The notes under the pieces are model-generated. The model did not search any database, was not told the origin of the DNA, and saw only the letters and a list, made by a program, of their open reading frames with translations. The position numbers were made by a program, and so were the translations under genes. Positions 24,526 through 34,271 of a stretch of DNA of 64,000 nt are shown piece by piece. Numbering within the stretch: position 1 is the stretch's first letter; each line of letters starts with the position of its first letter. The stretch is from Delphinus delphis (Eukaryota; Chordata; Mammalia; Artiodactyla; Delphinidae), in NCBI RefSeq assembly GCF_949987515.2, contig NC_082687.1, positions 121,253,838 to 121,317,837 of the forward strand. The letters are read 5' to 3'.

Positions 24526-25214
24526 CTCAGGAGTTAAAAGATCCCAATGAGGCAGAGACACTCTTCTTGAATACTCAGTAGTTGGAAAGATAGGCAAGTG
24601 AAAGAAAAACCACAATAAAGCCTGATAAGTTTTATATTCCAGGCATCAAAGGGGGGCTAGGAAAGCATATACGTGGGACATCTTCTTTTATTAAAATGCA
24701 TTAGAAAATTCTGAAATACCTTCATTCGTGTGTTTGTTGGGTCATCTACATTTGCTTACAAAGGTATCCGGCATCGTTCCTGTAGAAACGGGGAGGTAGC
24801 AAGATGAAACGCTTTCCAGTATAAAACATACTGCAAAACAGAAGTCTGTAAGACTGGACTCTTTTTCCAAAATGATTTTGATATTGCTTTCCTATTCCTT
24901 GACCCTGGCTAAGAGAGAGATGTTTTAGAAGATGAAAGGGGATTTTAGGGACGTAAAGACAGTGTGGCCAACCATCAGGATATTTGCCTGCTTTGAAGAA
25001 ACCATTTTGAAATAATGAGGCATAATTAATGTCAGTGTTTAGGATTATGTGAAAGTTTGCCAAGATACCTGGTGCAATTCTAATGGCCAGAAATGACAGC
25101 TCGATCACAGGTATGCCAAGTAGCCATCCCATGCCTCGATGAATTTAGCAGTAAAATGAGATTAACTGTACATGTCAAGTAATAAATTAGCCTACGATCA
25201 CCACCAAGAATGGC
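24526..25214. other. Unique sequence
   Basis: A 128-codon minus-strand frame at 24746-25132 is open, but no domain or homology is evident by eye. It is not called as a gene. Confidence 0.4.
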
Positions 25215-25410
25215 CAGCCTTCATTTCGTGCCAGGAGCTAGTCTAAGGGCCTTGCAGTTTATTGAATCCTCACTGCAAACCTGGTGAGGTAGGTATTATT
25301 ATCCTCCCTGGCTTACTGATGAGGAGGTTGAGGCCCAGAGAGGTTAAACCATTTGCTGAATATCACACAGCTACGGAGTGTGAATCTGAACCCAACCATA
25401 GCGTTGTGTC
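25215..25410 (-). mobile_element. MIR SINE, reverse (first of three)
   Basis: 'ttcgtgccaggagctagtct', 'gaggtaggtattattatcct', 'gaggcccagagaggttaaac' and 'aatatcacacagctacggag' are in the expected reverse-MIR order. Confidence 0.88.
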
Positions 25411-25440
25411 ACTAAAACAAGCAAATAATCACCACAGTGG

Positions 25441-25630
25441 AGTGGCTCCTACTGGCCTGGTGCAGCGCTAGGCACTTTCATGTGTTTAACCCCGTGAAGG
25501 AAGTGTTGTGCTCGTACTACAGGTCAAGAAACTGAGACTCAGATAGGGTTAGGGAATTTTCCCAAGGGTATGTGAAACCAGGCCTGTCTGGATCCAGAGT
25601 CTATCCCCGCTAGTAACTCATTAAACTCTC
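25441..25630 (-). mobile_element. MIR SINE, reverse (second of three)
   Basis: 'ggtgcagcgctaggcacttt', 'tcatgtgtttaaccccgtga', 'aagaaactgagactcagata' and 'tggatccagagtctatcccc' follow reverse MIR order. Confidence 0.85.
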
Positions 25631-25744
25631 TAAACCAGAAGGCGGAGTACTGTTTCCCTTTCCAGGATTGCCTTCCCCACCCCTGTTCTCCTTTGGTACT
25701 TTCCTCTCACTCTTTGTGCTGTTATGATACATGGTTCAACAATG

Positions 25745-25935
25745 TGCATAATATAAAACGTGGCAACATTTTCTGAGCCCAGATTAGGTGCTGGGCGTTG
25801 TGCTAAAAGTTGTTTCCCTTTAATTACCTCCTTTAATCCTCCCAGCAACCAAATATCACAGGTACTCTTCTCAGCACCATTTTCTATACGAGGCCACTGA
25901 AGGTGAGAGGGATGCCCTTGCAGCTGTCTTGCGAA
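25745..25935 (-). mobile_element. MIR SINE, reverse (third of three)
   Basis: 'taggtgctgggcgttgtgct', 'ttaatcctcccagcaaccaa' and 'cacaggtactcttctcagca' followed by 'ccattttctatacgaggcca' fit a diverged reverse MIR. Confidence 0.75.
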
Positions 25936-26264
25936 GAGTCTGGTGACGCAGTTTTCCTGCGAGAAAATGGAGCATTTTAAAGCCACACTGCATTCCCCTG
26001 CCCCGGGAATAAATCAGCCAGCTTCAGAATGCTTTTAGTTCCTGAACCTTAAAAAACACGCAATCCTGTTTTAAAATTTGTTTTTGTTTTTTTGGAAGCA
26101 GGGTGGTTTGGAGGTGCATTCTTTGCCGTGTGTTTCTTGAAAAGTGCCATTGGGCTAATCTGGTTAATTCTGGCCGCTTCCTCTTCCCTTGTCTTTCTGT
26201 GGCTCTGTCTTCTGTTCTCAGGACGGCCACCGTTGGCTTGTGTCTACTGAAGGAACAAGTGGAT

Positions 26265-26306
26265 GGGGGGTTGGGTGGTGGTGGGGGGGGGGCAGGGTGC
26301 TGGGGC
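26265..26306 (+). other. G-quadruplex-capable G-run
   Basis: Runs of G6, G3, G10 and G3 lie within 42 bp, with short T/TGGTGGT/CA loops. The motif fits four-tract quadruplex rules. Confidence 0.7.
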
Positions 26307-26318
26307 CCTGGGAAACTC

Positions 26319-26326
26319 ATTTGCAT
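26319..26326 (+). promoter_or_regulatory. POU/octamer motif ATTTGCAT
   Basis: This is an exact match to the canonical octamer bound by POU-family factors (OCT1/OCT2/OCT4). A single 8-mer is expected by chance about once or twice per 64 kb over both strands. Its value comes only from lying between the G-run and the inverted repeat. Confidence 0.3.
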
Positions 26327-26330
26327 ACTT

Positions 26331-26446
26331 CTTGTTACAAAGGCCGACCACATCCTGGTTAAGACAATGTGCTGCCTGATAAACAGACTGCATCCCCCAG
26401 TGTCTGCCTGGAGCTCTGCCAGCGTGTGGTCCGCCTTTGTCACAAG
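26331..26446. repeat. Imperfect 22-bp inverted repeat, 72-nt spacer
   Basis: Left arm 26331-26352 and right arm 26425-26446 are reverse complements at 20 of 22 positions (mismatches at arm positions 6 and 15). The spacer is 26353-26424. Transcribed RNA could form a long hairpin, or the pair could be the termini of a very old small DNA transposon. Confidence 0.85.
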
Positions 26447-26660
26447 GTGCTGTTTATTCTGCCTGGAAGTCCAAGGACAGGACAACCCAGCTAAATGAAC
26501 CTTTTATTCCTCCCATTCTCTGGCAGGAATTCCTTGGGTCAAAAATATTTATTAATATTAGATTAAGGGAGAGGCATCCAGAATTCGCCAAAGAAGCTTC
26601 CCTCGCACTGTGGAAAACCTATAAACGGTTTTGACCTTCCTTTCTGGCTATAAATGCTTT

Positions 26661-27864
26661 GGGGATTGGGGGAACTAGGGAACTTGGAAGATACAGTGCA
26701 AGCGCAACATAAAGATCAAGGTTTGCCAAGATTTTGTGTTGATAAATATTTATTTCCACATCTGTTTTCGATGTGCTCCCTTTCTCTTTTCCTTCCCCTC
26801 CCAACCCAACAACACCCAGACCAAAGGAAGTGGAGGCTTAAACAATTCATTGATGACTGCAGCACAGGTTGTTTAAGAATCTGGACAACAGAGTCCTAGT
26901 TTCTCCATTCTCCCTGCAATTTGGTAAATTTAAAAAAAAAAAGATTTTGAGATGCAGTCTCATTTATGGCAGTTAAGGTAAGAAATCTCGCTATGCGACC
27001 CTCTTATTGGTTTTTCTTTTTAACGCCCCTAAGAACAATTCAACATTTCCTGCTCTGCTTAAAGTGTTTTCAAATCTAAACATGGGACGTATTTTAAGAT
27101 AGCTTTTAACCGCCAATTTTATTGGTGACTGTTATCACTGAAAGGAAGGTACTCTGTGATACCCAAGTTGTTTTAATAGTTTTAATCAATAATTCCTATA
27201 AACAGACTTTGTCTTGGGAGTAGAATACGCAGCTATTTCCTTTCTGCACTTACAGTGACCTCTTAAATATATTACAGCCCCTCATCTGTAGCTAGTTCCA
27301 CATGTGTAGTGAAGACTTTCAGTAAAGTATTGACCTTACCTCCTGGAGGTCTTCATGGAGGATGTGGCTTGAGAGGATGTTGCTTGAGACAACGTTGCAG
27401 AACAGTTTGGAAAAGATGCCAGGTGGCATTTTGAAGGATTACCACCACTTCTGATAAGGCCTCTGAAGAGATTTCTGGCAGCTGAAGAACAATAATGTGC
27501 TAGAGATTGATAATTTTGTGGTTTAGAAGCTAAATACTTGCACGTGGTGAATATCAAGGTTGACCGTGAAGATGAAAATTAGACCTAGATAGAACACCTT
27601 GTGAAGGATAGCCTATAGGGGAGACAGTTATCCGAACAACATCAACTTTTCTAGATGAGGAAAGATCACTAAACTTTAGTGGATGGTTTTTCCTTTTTTT
27701 ACATCACACCAGTCCTCAAGATTCAGGGTCAGCTGCAGCTGGGAGTTTACCAAGGATGATAAGCTGATTTCTACTCCAAAGAGGCAGTTGTCAAAAGAGC
27801 AGCCTTGATCAAGGGGGCCTGTGACAGCGCCATGAGTTTTTGAATGAACACGCTTTCCTGTTTG
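26661..27864. other. Unique sequence
   Basis: No gene or named repeat was recognised. CAGCTGCAGCTG, a perfect palindrome of two E-boxes, lies at 27730-27741. Confidence 0.45.
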
Positions 27865-28055
27865 TTGGCTGTGTGGCTTTGGGCATGTTTCTTAACCTAT
27901 CTGAGCTTCAGTTTCCTCATCTGTAAAACAGAGATACGAATACCTACCTACTTTGCGGTATTTGGTTGTGAGCAGTGGACATTTATAATATAACAAGGTC
28001 TGGCAAACAGTCAGCCCTCAGCAAATACTATTTGTTTCCCTTCCTATCTCCCTCC
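27865..28055 (+). mobile_element. MIR SINE, forward
   Basis: 'gctgtgtggctttgggcatg', 'cagtttcctcatctgtaaaa', 'tacctacctactttgcggta' and 'tcagccctcagcaaatacta' match forward MIR. Confidence 0.88.
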
Positions 28056-28080
28056 CTTGCACTCCTTTGTTTGCACTTGC

Positions 28081-29090
28081 TTAACAGGTACTTGAGGTTG
28101 GGTGTTTACTTCTTTGAGTCTCATTTCTAAAATGAGAACTTAAATTTCTAGGACCCTCCTGCTTCTGAATTTGTATAGTGCCATGAAGTATGAAAGGAAA
28201 TATTTGTAGTCCACTATCAGGAGTGTTAATCAACAAAGACATGGTTTTTGCACGCTGAGATGCACCACCGTCAGACGGTGCTGGGATGATTCCTCCTTTG
28301 TTCTGTTGAGTAGCATCTTCATACTGAATTTCCTGGAATCTTGGAGTTTGGCCATTTTCACACTCTCTTTGGAATTGTTGAGGATTCAAGTTGTGGGATG
28401 GCGAGCTCTCTGTTGGTGGAATAGTTACATACTCTACAGCCCTTCTCCAGTTTCTGGTTTTGCTCTGGAAGACCTTTAGCATCACAGAGCTGAGGAGATC
28501 CCTGAAGGTAAGAAATAGGTATTTTAGTCTCTGTAATCATGGTGATCAACGGACTGCCAGGTAGGTAGTAGGTGCTGTCAGAGTTGTGAAATGAATAAAT
28601 CAAGTTGATATCATTTATTGACCACCTACCTAAGCCAGAGGTGGTGCCAGAGCTTTATTTACAGGATTGTATTGATCACGATACAAATCAAGGACAAATC
28701 ATGTAGCAATTTTTGTCTTATACTCTGGAAAGGTAGATGTAAGAAGGCTGTCCACTACCAGATTTCTTCACTCTGCTTTCCTGTGTCCTCAGCCCCAGGG
28801 AACTCGGATGACGTGTCACACCTTGATCTGATATTTGAAAGGACTCTTGGCATTTAGAATGCATGTATTTTATTCCTTCGATATCCAGTGCCACGGTGTG
28901 ATCTCCTCTCGAAGATGTTTCACGTCCTGCTGCAGCTGTAGCCTGTTCTTGTAGGATCCTGTGTGCTTATGTCCTTTGTTGTCTCCAGAAGCCCCAGTTA
29001 CCTCTGGACTATCTGAGGGACAGTGTTGTTATCTGGCTGGCAGCCTCTTGGAGATTTGATTGCTCTTTAGCATCTCTACCAGAGGGTGGA
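28081..29090 (-). pseudogene. Possible decayed exons or pseudogene on minus strand
   Basis: I do not recognise a gene. On the minus strand, 28485 down to 28081 is open for 134 codons with protein-like composition (for example PTESSPSHNLNPQQFQRE), preceded by a plausible acceptor 'ttcttaccttcag' whose AG lies at 28502-28503. Further upstream on the same strand, around 29075-28900, a second stretch follows another pyrimidine-rich acceptor-like tract ending in 'ctctggtag'. It reads DAKEQSNLQEAASQITTL, then stops; after a frame change it continues with KNRLQLQQDVKHLREEI, a heptad-like sequence. In-frame stops and the frame change argue against function. Alternatives are random open frames or a diverged repeat. 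Confidence 0.2.
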
Positions 29091-30462
29091 AGACGGAAAG
29101 CAAAAAATGCTGAGACTCAAACCAGTGCATTTTGCTACTGGGTTAGAGTTCTGGTAAATGACTGGACCAGAAGAGAACATTGAAGTTGTACGGTTTCCAT
29201 AGCCGTTTGGCCCATTTCCCAAAGGTTTTGCTGGCCAGCGGGTTTGAGGCTAGGAAGTGGCTAGGGTGTGGTTTGTGGTTTCAGAGCTGGATGTTGCCTC
29301 TCTCCTCAGAAAAGATGGAATAAAGTCTATAGGTCATTCCTATGTTTGGAAAGCAGTTGACCAGATGTATACATATGGTTATCACTGGAACATCACATGC
29401 GGGGTTTGTGTGCCAGCAGTGTGGCTGGGTATAGAAGGTGGCATGAGGGCTGGTTGTGGTTGTTTTCATCCCAAGTTTTTTGACATCTGGGGCATGGGAC
29501 AAAAGTATCTAGTTTTGGTTTGGCATTCTGTGACTATCCAGTGGGGTTATTTTTTCTTTCCTCCTCTTTTATGGGGTAGTTTAAGGTTTAGATTTTCTTT
29601 TTTTAACCACAGAATCTAATTTAATTGTGGTATTTAAAAAATTATTTTTTGTATATGCGCCCAGAGCTTTTTGGGTTATTAGTAAACTTTAAAAAAATAC
29701 CACAGTGCATGTAAACATATATAATTTAAGAACCAGTCATGACTGAGGCCTATGACATCCTTTGGAAAATTCTTACTCGAGAGCAGTTCTAATTAACAAG
29801 ATGTTTTCTGGTTTCCTTGTTGCATGCTTTATTAATAATAATGCTGTTAGTCAGATAGAATCTTTTTTCCTCCTGGGATTTAATTTTTTCCTATTCCCTT
29901 TCTCAAGAAATAATTCTATTGCAATTATCTTTAATAAAAAAGTGGTAAACTTATGATAACAAACAACTAACTTGATAGAGATAAGAACGATTGGATTCTT
30001 AAAAAGTAGGAATAGTGCAGATGTTCTTTTATAATAAACTCACTGGAAATGAACTACAGGGAAACCTCATTAAACTGCAATTGGTTTATGCAAAAGAATC
30101 TTACAATTTAAAGAATATGCTCTTACCTGCATTAACTAGATTCCCTAACTATTGCTGTTGTTGCTGTTGTTTTTAAATAAGGATATTGGATAACTCGCTT
30201 GGCTATTCAGAACTGTTTTGTTTTTCCTGTCATGTGAATTCCAGGTTAAGACAGTTTCATTCTTTTAAGTAGTGAGGAGACTAATGTCTGAGTGAAATGC
30301 TGATAAAATTTGCTGCATATTTCTAACTGTGTTTTGGACCACAGTGAACAAGAGTGGCTAGGCTGTGAAATTTTGGTATTCAGAGGAAATGGTGACCTGA
30401 TTCTTTATTCTTCAACACGTCGGGGTCTAGGGAAGAAAACGTTGTTGTGCTGAGGAAAGATG
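29091..30462. other. Unique AT-rich sequence before the minisatellite
   Basis: No gene or named repeat was recognised. The 120-codon plus frame at 29257-29619 has no motif. Confidence 0.45.
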
Positions 30463-31659
30463 AGATTGCAGCTCAGCACCAAGATTGCAGCTCAGCACCA
30501 AGATTGCAGCTCAGCTCTAAGATTGCAGCTCAGCTCTAAGACTGCAGCTGAGCTCTAAGATTGCAGCTCAGCACCAAGAGTGCAGCTCAGCACTAAGATT
30601 GCAGCTCAGCACCAAGAGTGCAGCTCAGCTCTAAGACTGCAGCTCAGCACCAAGATTGCAGCTCAGCTCTAAGACTGCAACTCAGCATCAAGATTGCAGC
30701 TCAGCACTAAGATTGCAGCTCAGCACCAAGATTGCAGCTCAGCTCTAAGACTGCAGTTCAGCACTAAGAGTGCAGCTCAGCTCTAAGACTGCAGCTCAGC
30801 ACCAAGAGTGCAGCTCAGCACCAAGACTGCAGCTCAGCACCAAGATTGCAGCTCAGCACCAAGATTGCAGCTCAGCACTAAGATTGCAGCTCAGCTCTAA
30901 GATTGCAGCTCAGCACCAAGATTGCAGCTCAGCACCAAGATTGCAGCTCAGCACTAAGATTGCAGCTCAGCACTAAGACTGCAGCTCAGCACCAAGATTG
31001 CAGCTCAGCCCCAAGATTGCAGCTCAGCTCTAAGACTGCAGCTCAGCACCAAGACTGCAGCTCAGCTCTAAGACTGCAGCTCAGCACCAAGATTGCAGCT
31101 CAGCTCTAAGACTGCAGCTCAGCTCTAAGACTGCAACTCAGCTCTAAGATTGCAGCTCAGCTCTAAGACTGCAGCTCAGCACCAAGATTGCAGCTCAGCT
31201 CTAAGACTGCAGCTCAGCTCTAAGACTGCAACTCAGCTCTAAGACTGCAGCTCAGCTCTAAGACTGCAGCTCAGCACTAAGACTGCAGCTCAGCACCAAG
31301 ATTGCAGCTCAGCTCTAAGACTGCAGCTCAGCCCCAAGATTGCAGCTCAGCTCTAAGACTGCAGCTCAGCACCAAGATTGCAGCTCAGCACCAAGAGTAC
31401 AGCTCAGCTCTAAGATTGCAGCTCACCACCAAGATTGCAGCTCAGTTCTAAGACTGCAGCTCAGCTCTAAGACTGCAACTCAGCTCTAAGATTGCAGCTC
31501 AGCTCTAAGACTGCAGCTCAGCACTAAGATTGCAGCTCAGCTCTAAGATTGCAGCTCACCACCAAGATTGCAGCTCAGCACCAAGATTGCAGCTCAGCAC
31601 TAAGATTGCAGCTCAGCACCAAGATTGCAGCTCAGCACCAAGATTGCAGCTCAGTTCTA
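30463..31659. repeat. 19-bp minisatellite, 63 units
   Basis: The consensus unit is AGATTGCAGCTCAGCACCA. The array spans 1,197 bp, exactly 63 x 19, and every unit I parsed keeps phase, so there is no net insertion or deletion. Variation sits mainly at unit positions 4 (T, C or G) and 15-18 (tail CACCA in 22 units, CTCTA in 25, CACTA in 9, plus CATCA, CCCCA, TTCTA and an upstream CTCACC change in two). Blocks of variants recur, for example the run T-CTCTA, C-CTCTA, C-'gcaact'-CTCTA at units 34-36, 39-41 and (first unit TTCTA) 52-54, implying multi-unit amplification. Because 19 is not a multiple of 3, translation gives 19-residue repeats using all three phases; TAA in CTAAG units ends each frame, so it is not a coding repeat. 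Confidence 0.98.
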
Positions 31660-32466
31660 AGATGTAAGATGCACACAGTGAGTGAATCTCTGGGTGCATG
31701 CACCATAGCGGTTGGTTGCCTTTTTAACTTCAGGCATGGAAATGTATTTGAGGTATTTATTTATTTTATTTTATTTGGCCAGGGAATTTGTGTTATAAAA
31801 TTATTATAAACTTATTTAATTATTGTAAATTATTGTGTTAGCAAAATTATTTACCTCCATGTCAACTGATCGCTCAAAAATGAATTAAGCTTGTAATATT
31901 TCTTGGCGCTCTTTTATGCTGTAGCCCTAGAAACTGAGAACTTCTCAAGGCTTTGAGAAAGTTATACTTGATACAACAGAGCAACATACAGTGCTAGGGT
32001 CAGCATAATTTCTGGAAATCCTTCCTACAATACCAAAGAATTTAAAAGTATGTTTACTTTGTAAGTGCTAAAAATAGTGTCTAAAACATGGATAGCAGCT
32101 ATTTATTGATGTTATTATGAGAAATAATAAAATGCATAGGAAAACAAGATATTTACAATGTATATTTACTTAATGTTCAGTACATGTAAGCCTGAACTCA
32201 CTCTCTAGCACAGGCGTTTTAGTATGTTCCAGGAGGTATGTCTCTCCTGTTGAAAGGCTGTCTTCCCCAGACACCACTTCCTTGGAAAGAGGTTTTGTGT
32301 GTGATAATATGGTAGTGGATCAGAGTATTAGCTGCCTTTGCTATGGTGTGACCACCACTCTTTTAAACATTTCTCTGCCCAACTTAATGTGCATCAGGGC
32401 TGGGGAAAGAGGTGGCAGTAATAGGTTATCATAAATATTGGAGAGAGATTGATCTTTCACAGTGAA
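31660..32466. other. Unique AT-rich sequence after the minisatellite
   Basis: No gene or named repeat. Short (TTTA)n-like text lies at about 31755-31775. Confidence 0.5.
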
Positions 32467-32480
32467 GTATTGTTAGTCTT

Positions 32481-32692
32481 TTTTTTTTTTTTTTTTTGGT
32501 GGTACGCGGGCCTCTCACTGTTGTGGCCTCTCCCGTTGCTGAGCACAGGCTCCCGTACGCGCAGGCTCAGCGGCCATGGCTCATGGGCCCAGCCACTCCG
32601 CGGCATGTGGTATCTTCCTGGACCGGGGCAGGAACCCGCGTGCCCTGCATCGGCAGGCGGACTCTCAACCACTGCGCCACCAGGGAAGCCCC
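32481..32692 (-). mobile_element. CHR-type SINE
   Basis: A T-run, 'ggtggtacgcgggcctctca' and terminal 'gccaccagggaagcccc' define it. A 14-bp TSD 'gtattgttagtctt' at 32467-32480 and 32693-32706 fixes the borders. Confidence 0.95.
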
Positions 32693-32706
32693 GTATTGTT
32701 AGTCTT

Positions 32707-33104
32707 GAATGTGTGGCTGAAGGAAGCTGTAGGACTTCTAGCCTCTTCTAGGTCCTCATTCTGCTCAGGATGGTCAATGTCTGTTGTGGAATATCCTCTA
32801 AACTGGAGAAAGGCTTAATGACCTTTTGTAGTTCTTAATTCAGTTCTTTCTATGTCACCAAGTTGTCAAGGAGCAACTTTACCATGATGTCTAAACTTTT
32901 CCATTTTTAAAGTATAAATAGTCATAGTAAGTTAATAGTAAGAGATTTTAGAAAAAAAAAATAAGTTAAGAAAAATGAGTAGAATTTTGCAAAGTAGTTT
33001 AGCTGAGTCAAGATTTATAAAATCCACATTGTGGGTTCTTAGGGAGTATTAAACAATGTTGGATAACAGTATGGACCTCCATCTAGTTTGGAATGCTAAT
33101 GAAA
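32707..33104. other. Unique sequence
   Basis: No gene or recognised element. Confidence 0.5.
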
Positions 33105-33330
33105 GAAACTGATGTTTATTGGTTGCCTGCTATGAACCAGGAACCTTGCAGGGTCCTTATATGTACTTGTGTATTTAATCCCTTGAGGTGGTCTTACTAC
33201 GTCTATTTTAAAGATGCAGTAACTGAGATCTGTAAAACTTTAACCAAGTTTCCCAGGTCACACAAGTAGTAAGTGGCAAGCCAATCTTTCATGAAAACCC
33301 ATGCCTACAGTCTGTTTTTCTAGAATTCCT
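33105..33330 (-). mobile_element. MIR SINE, reverse
   Basis: 'tattggttgcctgctatgaa', 'tttaatcccttgaggtggtc', 'cccaggtcacacaagtagta' and 'catgcctacagtctgttttt' are consistent with reverse MIR. Confidence 0.8.
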
Positions 33331-33469
33331 AGGTCTGAGCTGCTAGTGAAATAGATGAATCTGGTAAATTTATAGCCTTAGATATTTAAGTAAATTCCCC
33401 ATGGGTGCAATTATAAAGCAGCATTCCACTCAACACAGATATTTACATACTCATTCCCATCTGCCTCTC

Positions 33470-33960
33470 CTCTAATCAGTCAACTAGCCTGGTCCTGGGA
33501 TTCCTCCTCCATGAAGTATATTAGATTGATCTTCTCCTCTCTATTGCAAAAGCTAAAATGCTATTCAGGCCCTTCAAACGTATCACTTGAATGGTTAACT
33601 GGTAAATTAATATACTGAACCACCACTTCCCTTAAGTCATCCAGTGTCTCCCGGTTGCCAGCAAATAGGTCAAAACTCCTAAGGACGGCACTGAAGGATT
33701 TATATAATCTGTCTCCAGATTGCCTTTTCAGAATCCTCTACCACCACCCCTATATCGGGACCTGGATCCAGTGTTGCCAAGTGGTCTCCCTACATCTCTA
33801 CCTGGGCGTGACGCTGTTTCTCCTGCCTGTTCACTGCTTAATAAACTTGACCATTCTGACTCCAGTTCAGATCCTAGTTCTTTTCTAAAGCTGCCGTATT
33901 TCTGAGGTCTAGAGGTCTTTCTTACTTAGGCCACCTCTTGTTAAACCAATCATTTGGCCC
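33470..33960 (+). mobile_element. L2 LINE fragment
   Basis: 'atccagtgtctcccggttgc', 'ttatataatctgtctccaga', 'tctacctgggcgtgacgctg' and 'agatcctagttcttttctaa' follow the L2 3' ORF region in order, with heavy decay. Confidence 0.65.
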
Positions 33961-34271
33961 TTACCACTTACTTTGAGGCACTGAGAAGAGAACCGGTTTG
34001 ACTATGACCCTTTTACTTATTGTCTGTGTGACCTTTGGCAGCCCATTTAATATATAAGGCTCAGTTTCCTTAAATATGAAATGGGTTATGGTTCGGAACT
34101 ATCCCCATTTGACCTCCCATGGGGAAGCTTCTTTTCTTTATGGCTCAGTTCCTAAAGTTGTAACATGGAGATAATAAGAGTAACTAACAGAATTGGTGTG
34201 ACAATTAACTGTGCATTAATCAGGAGGAGTGAGGTTATTTTACCGGAAAAACCAAACCCAAATCTTAGTGT

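Larger units (their letters stand above)
25936..26660. other. Unique segment with G-run, octamer and inverted repeat
   Basis: This segment has no recognised transposon. It holds a G-rich run (26265-26306), an ATTTGCAT octamer (26319-26326) and a 22-bp inverted repeat (26331-26352 / 26425-26446). Two overlapping opposite-strand open frames of 153 and 131 codons cross it. They share LVTKADH and WSAFVTR peptides simply because the inverted repeat reads the same on both strands, which argues against either being a gene. A cis-regulatory or structured element is possible but unproven. Confidence 0.5.

Noticed and set aside
26024..26498. Opposite-strand frames of 153 and 131 codons
   Set aside because: They overlap each other and share peptides only because of the inverted repeat. 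No domain, and no start or splice context that would favour a gene.
30770..31109. Open frames encoding 19-residue repeats
   Set aside because: They are translations of the 19-bp minisatellite; TAA in CTAAG units ends each frame within a few repeats, and nothing suggests expression.
30463..31659. CRISPR array
   Set aside because: The units are directly contiguous with no unique spacers, and the genome is mammalian.
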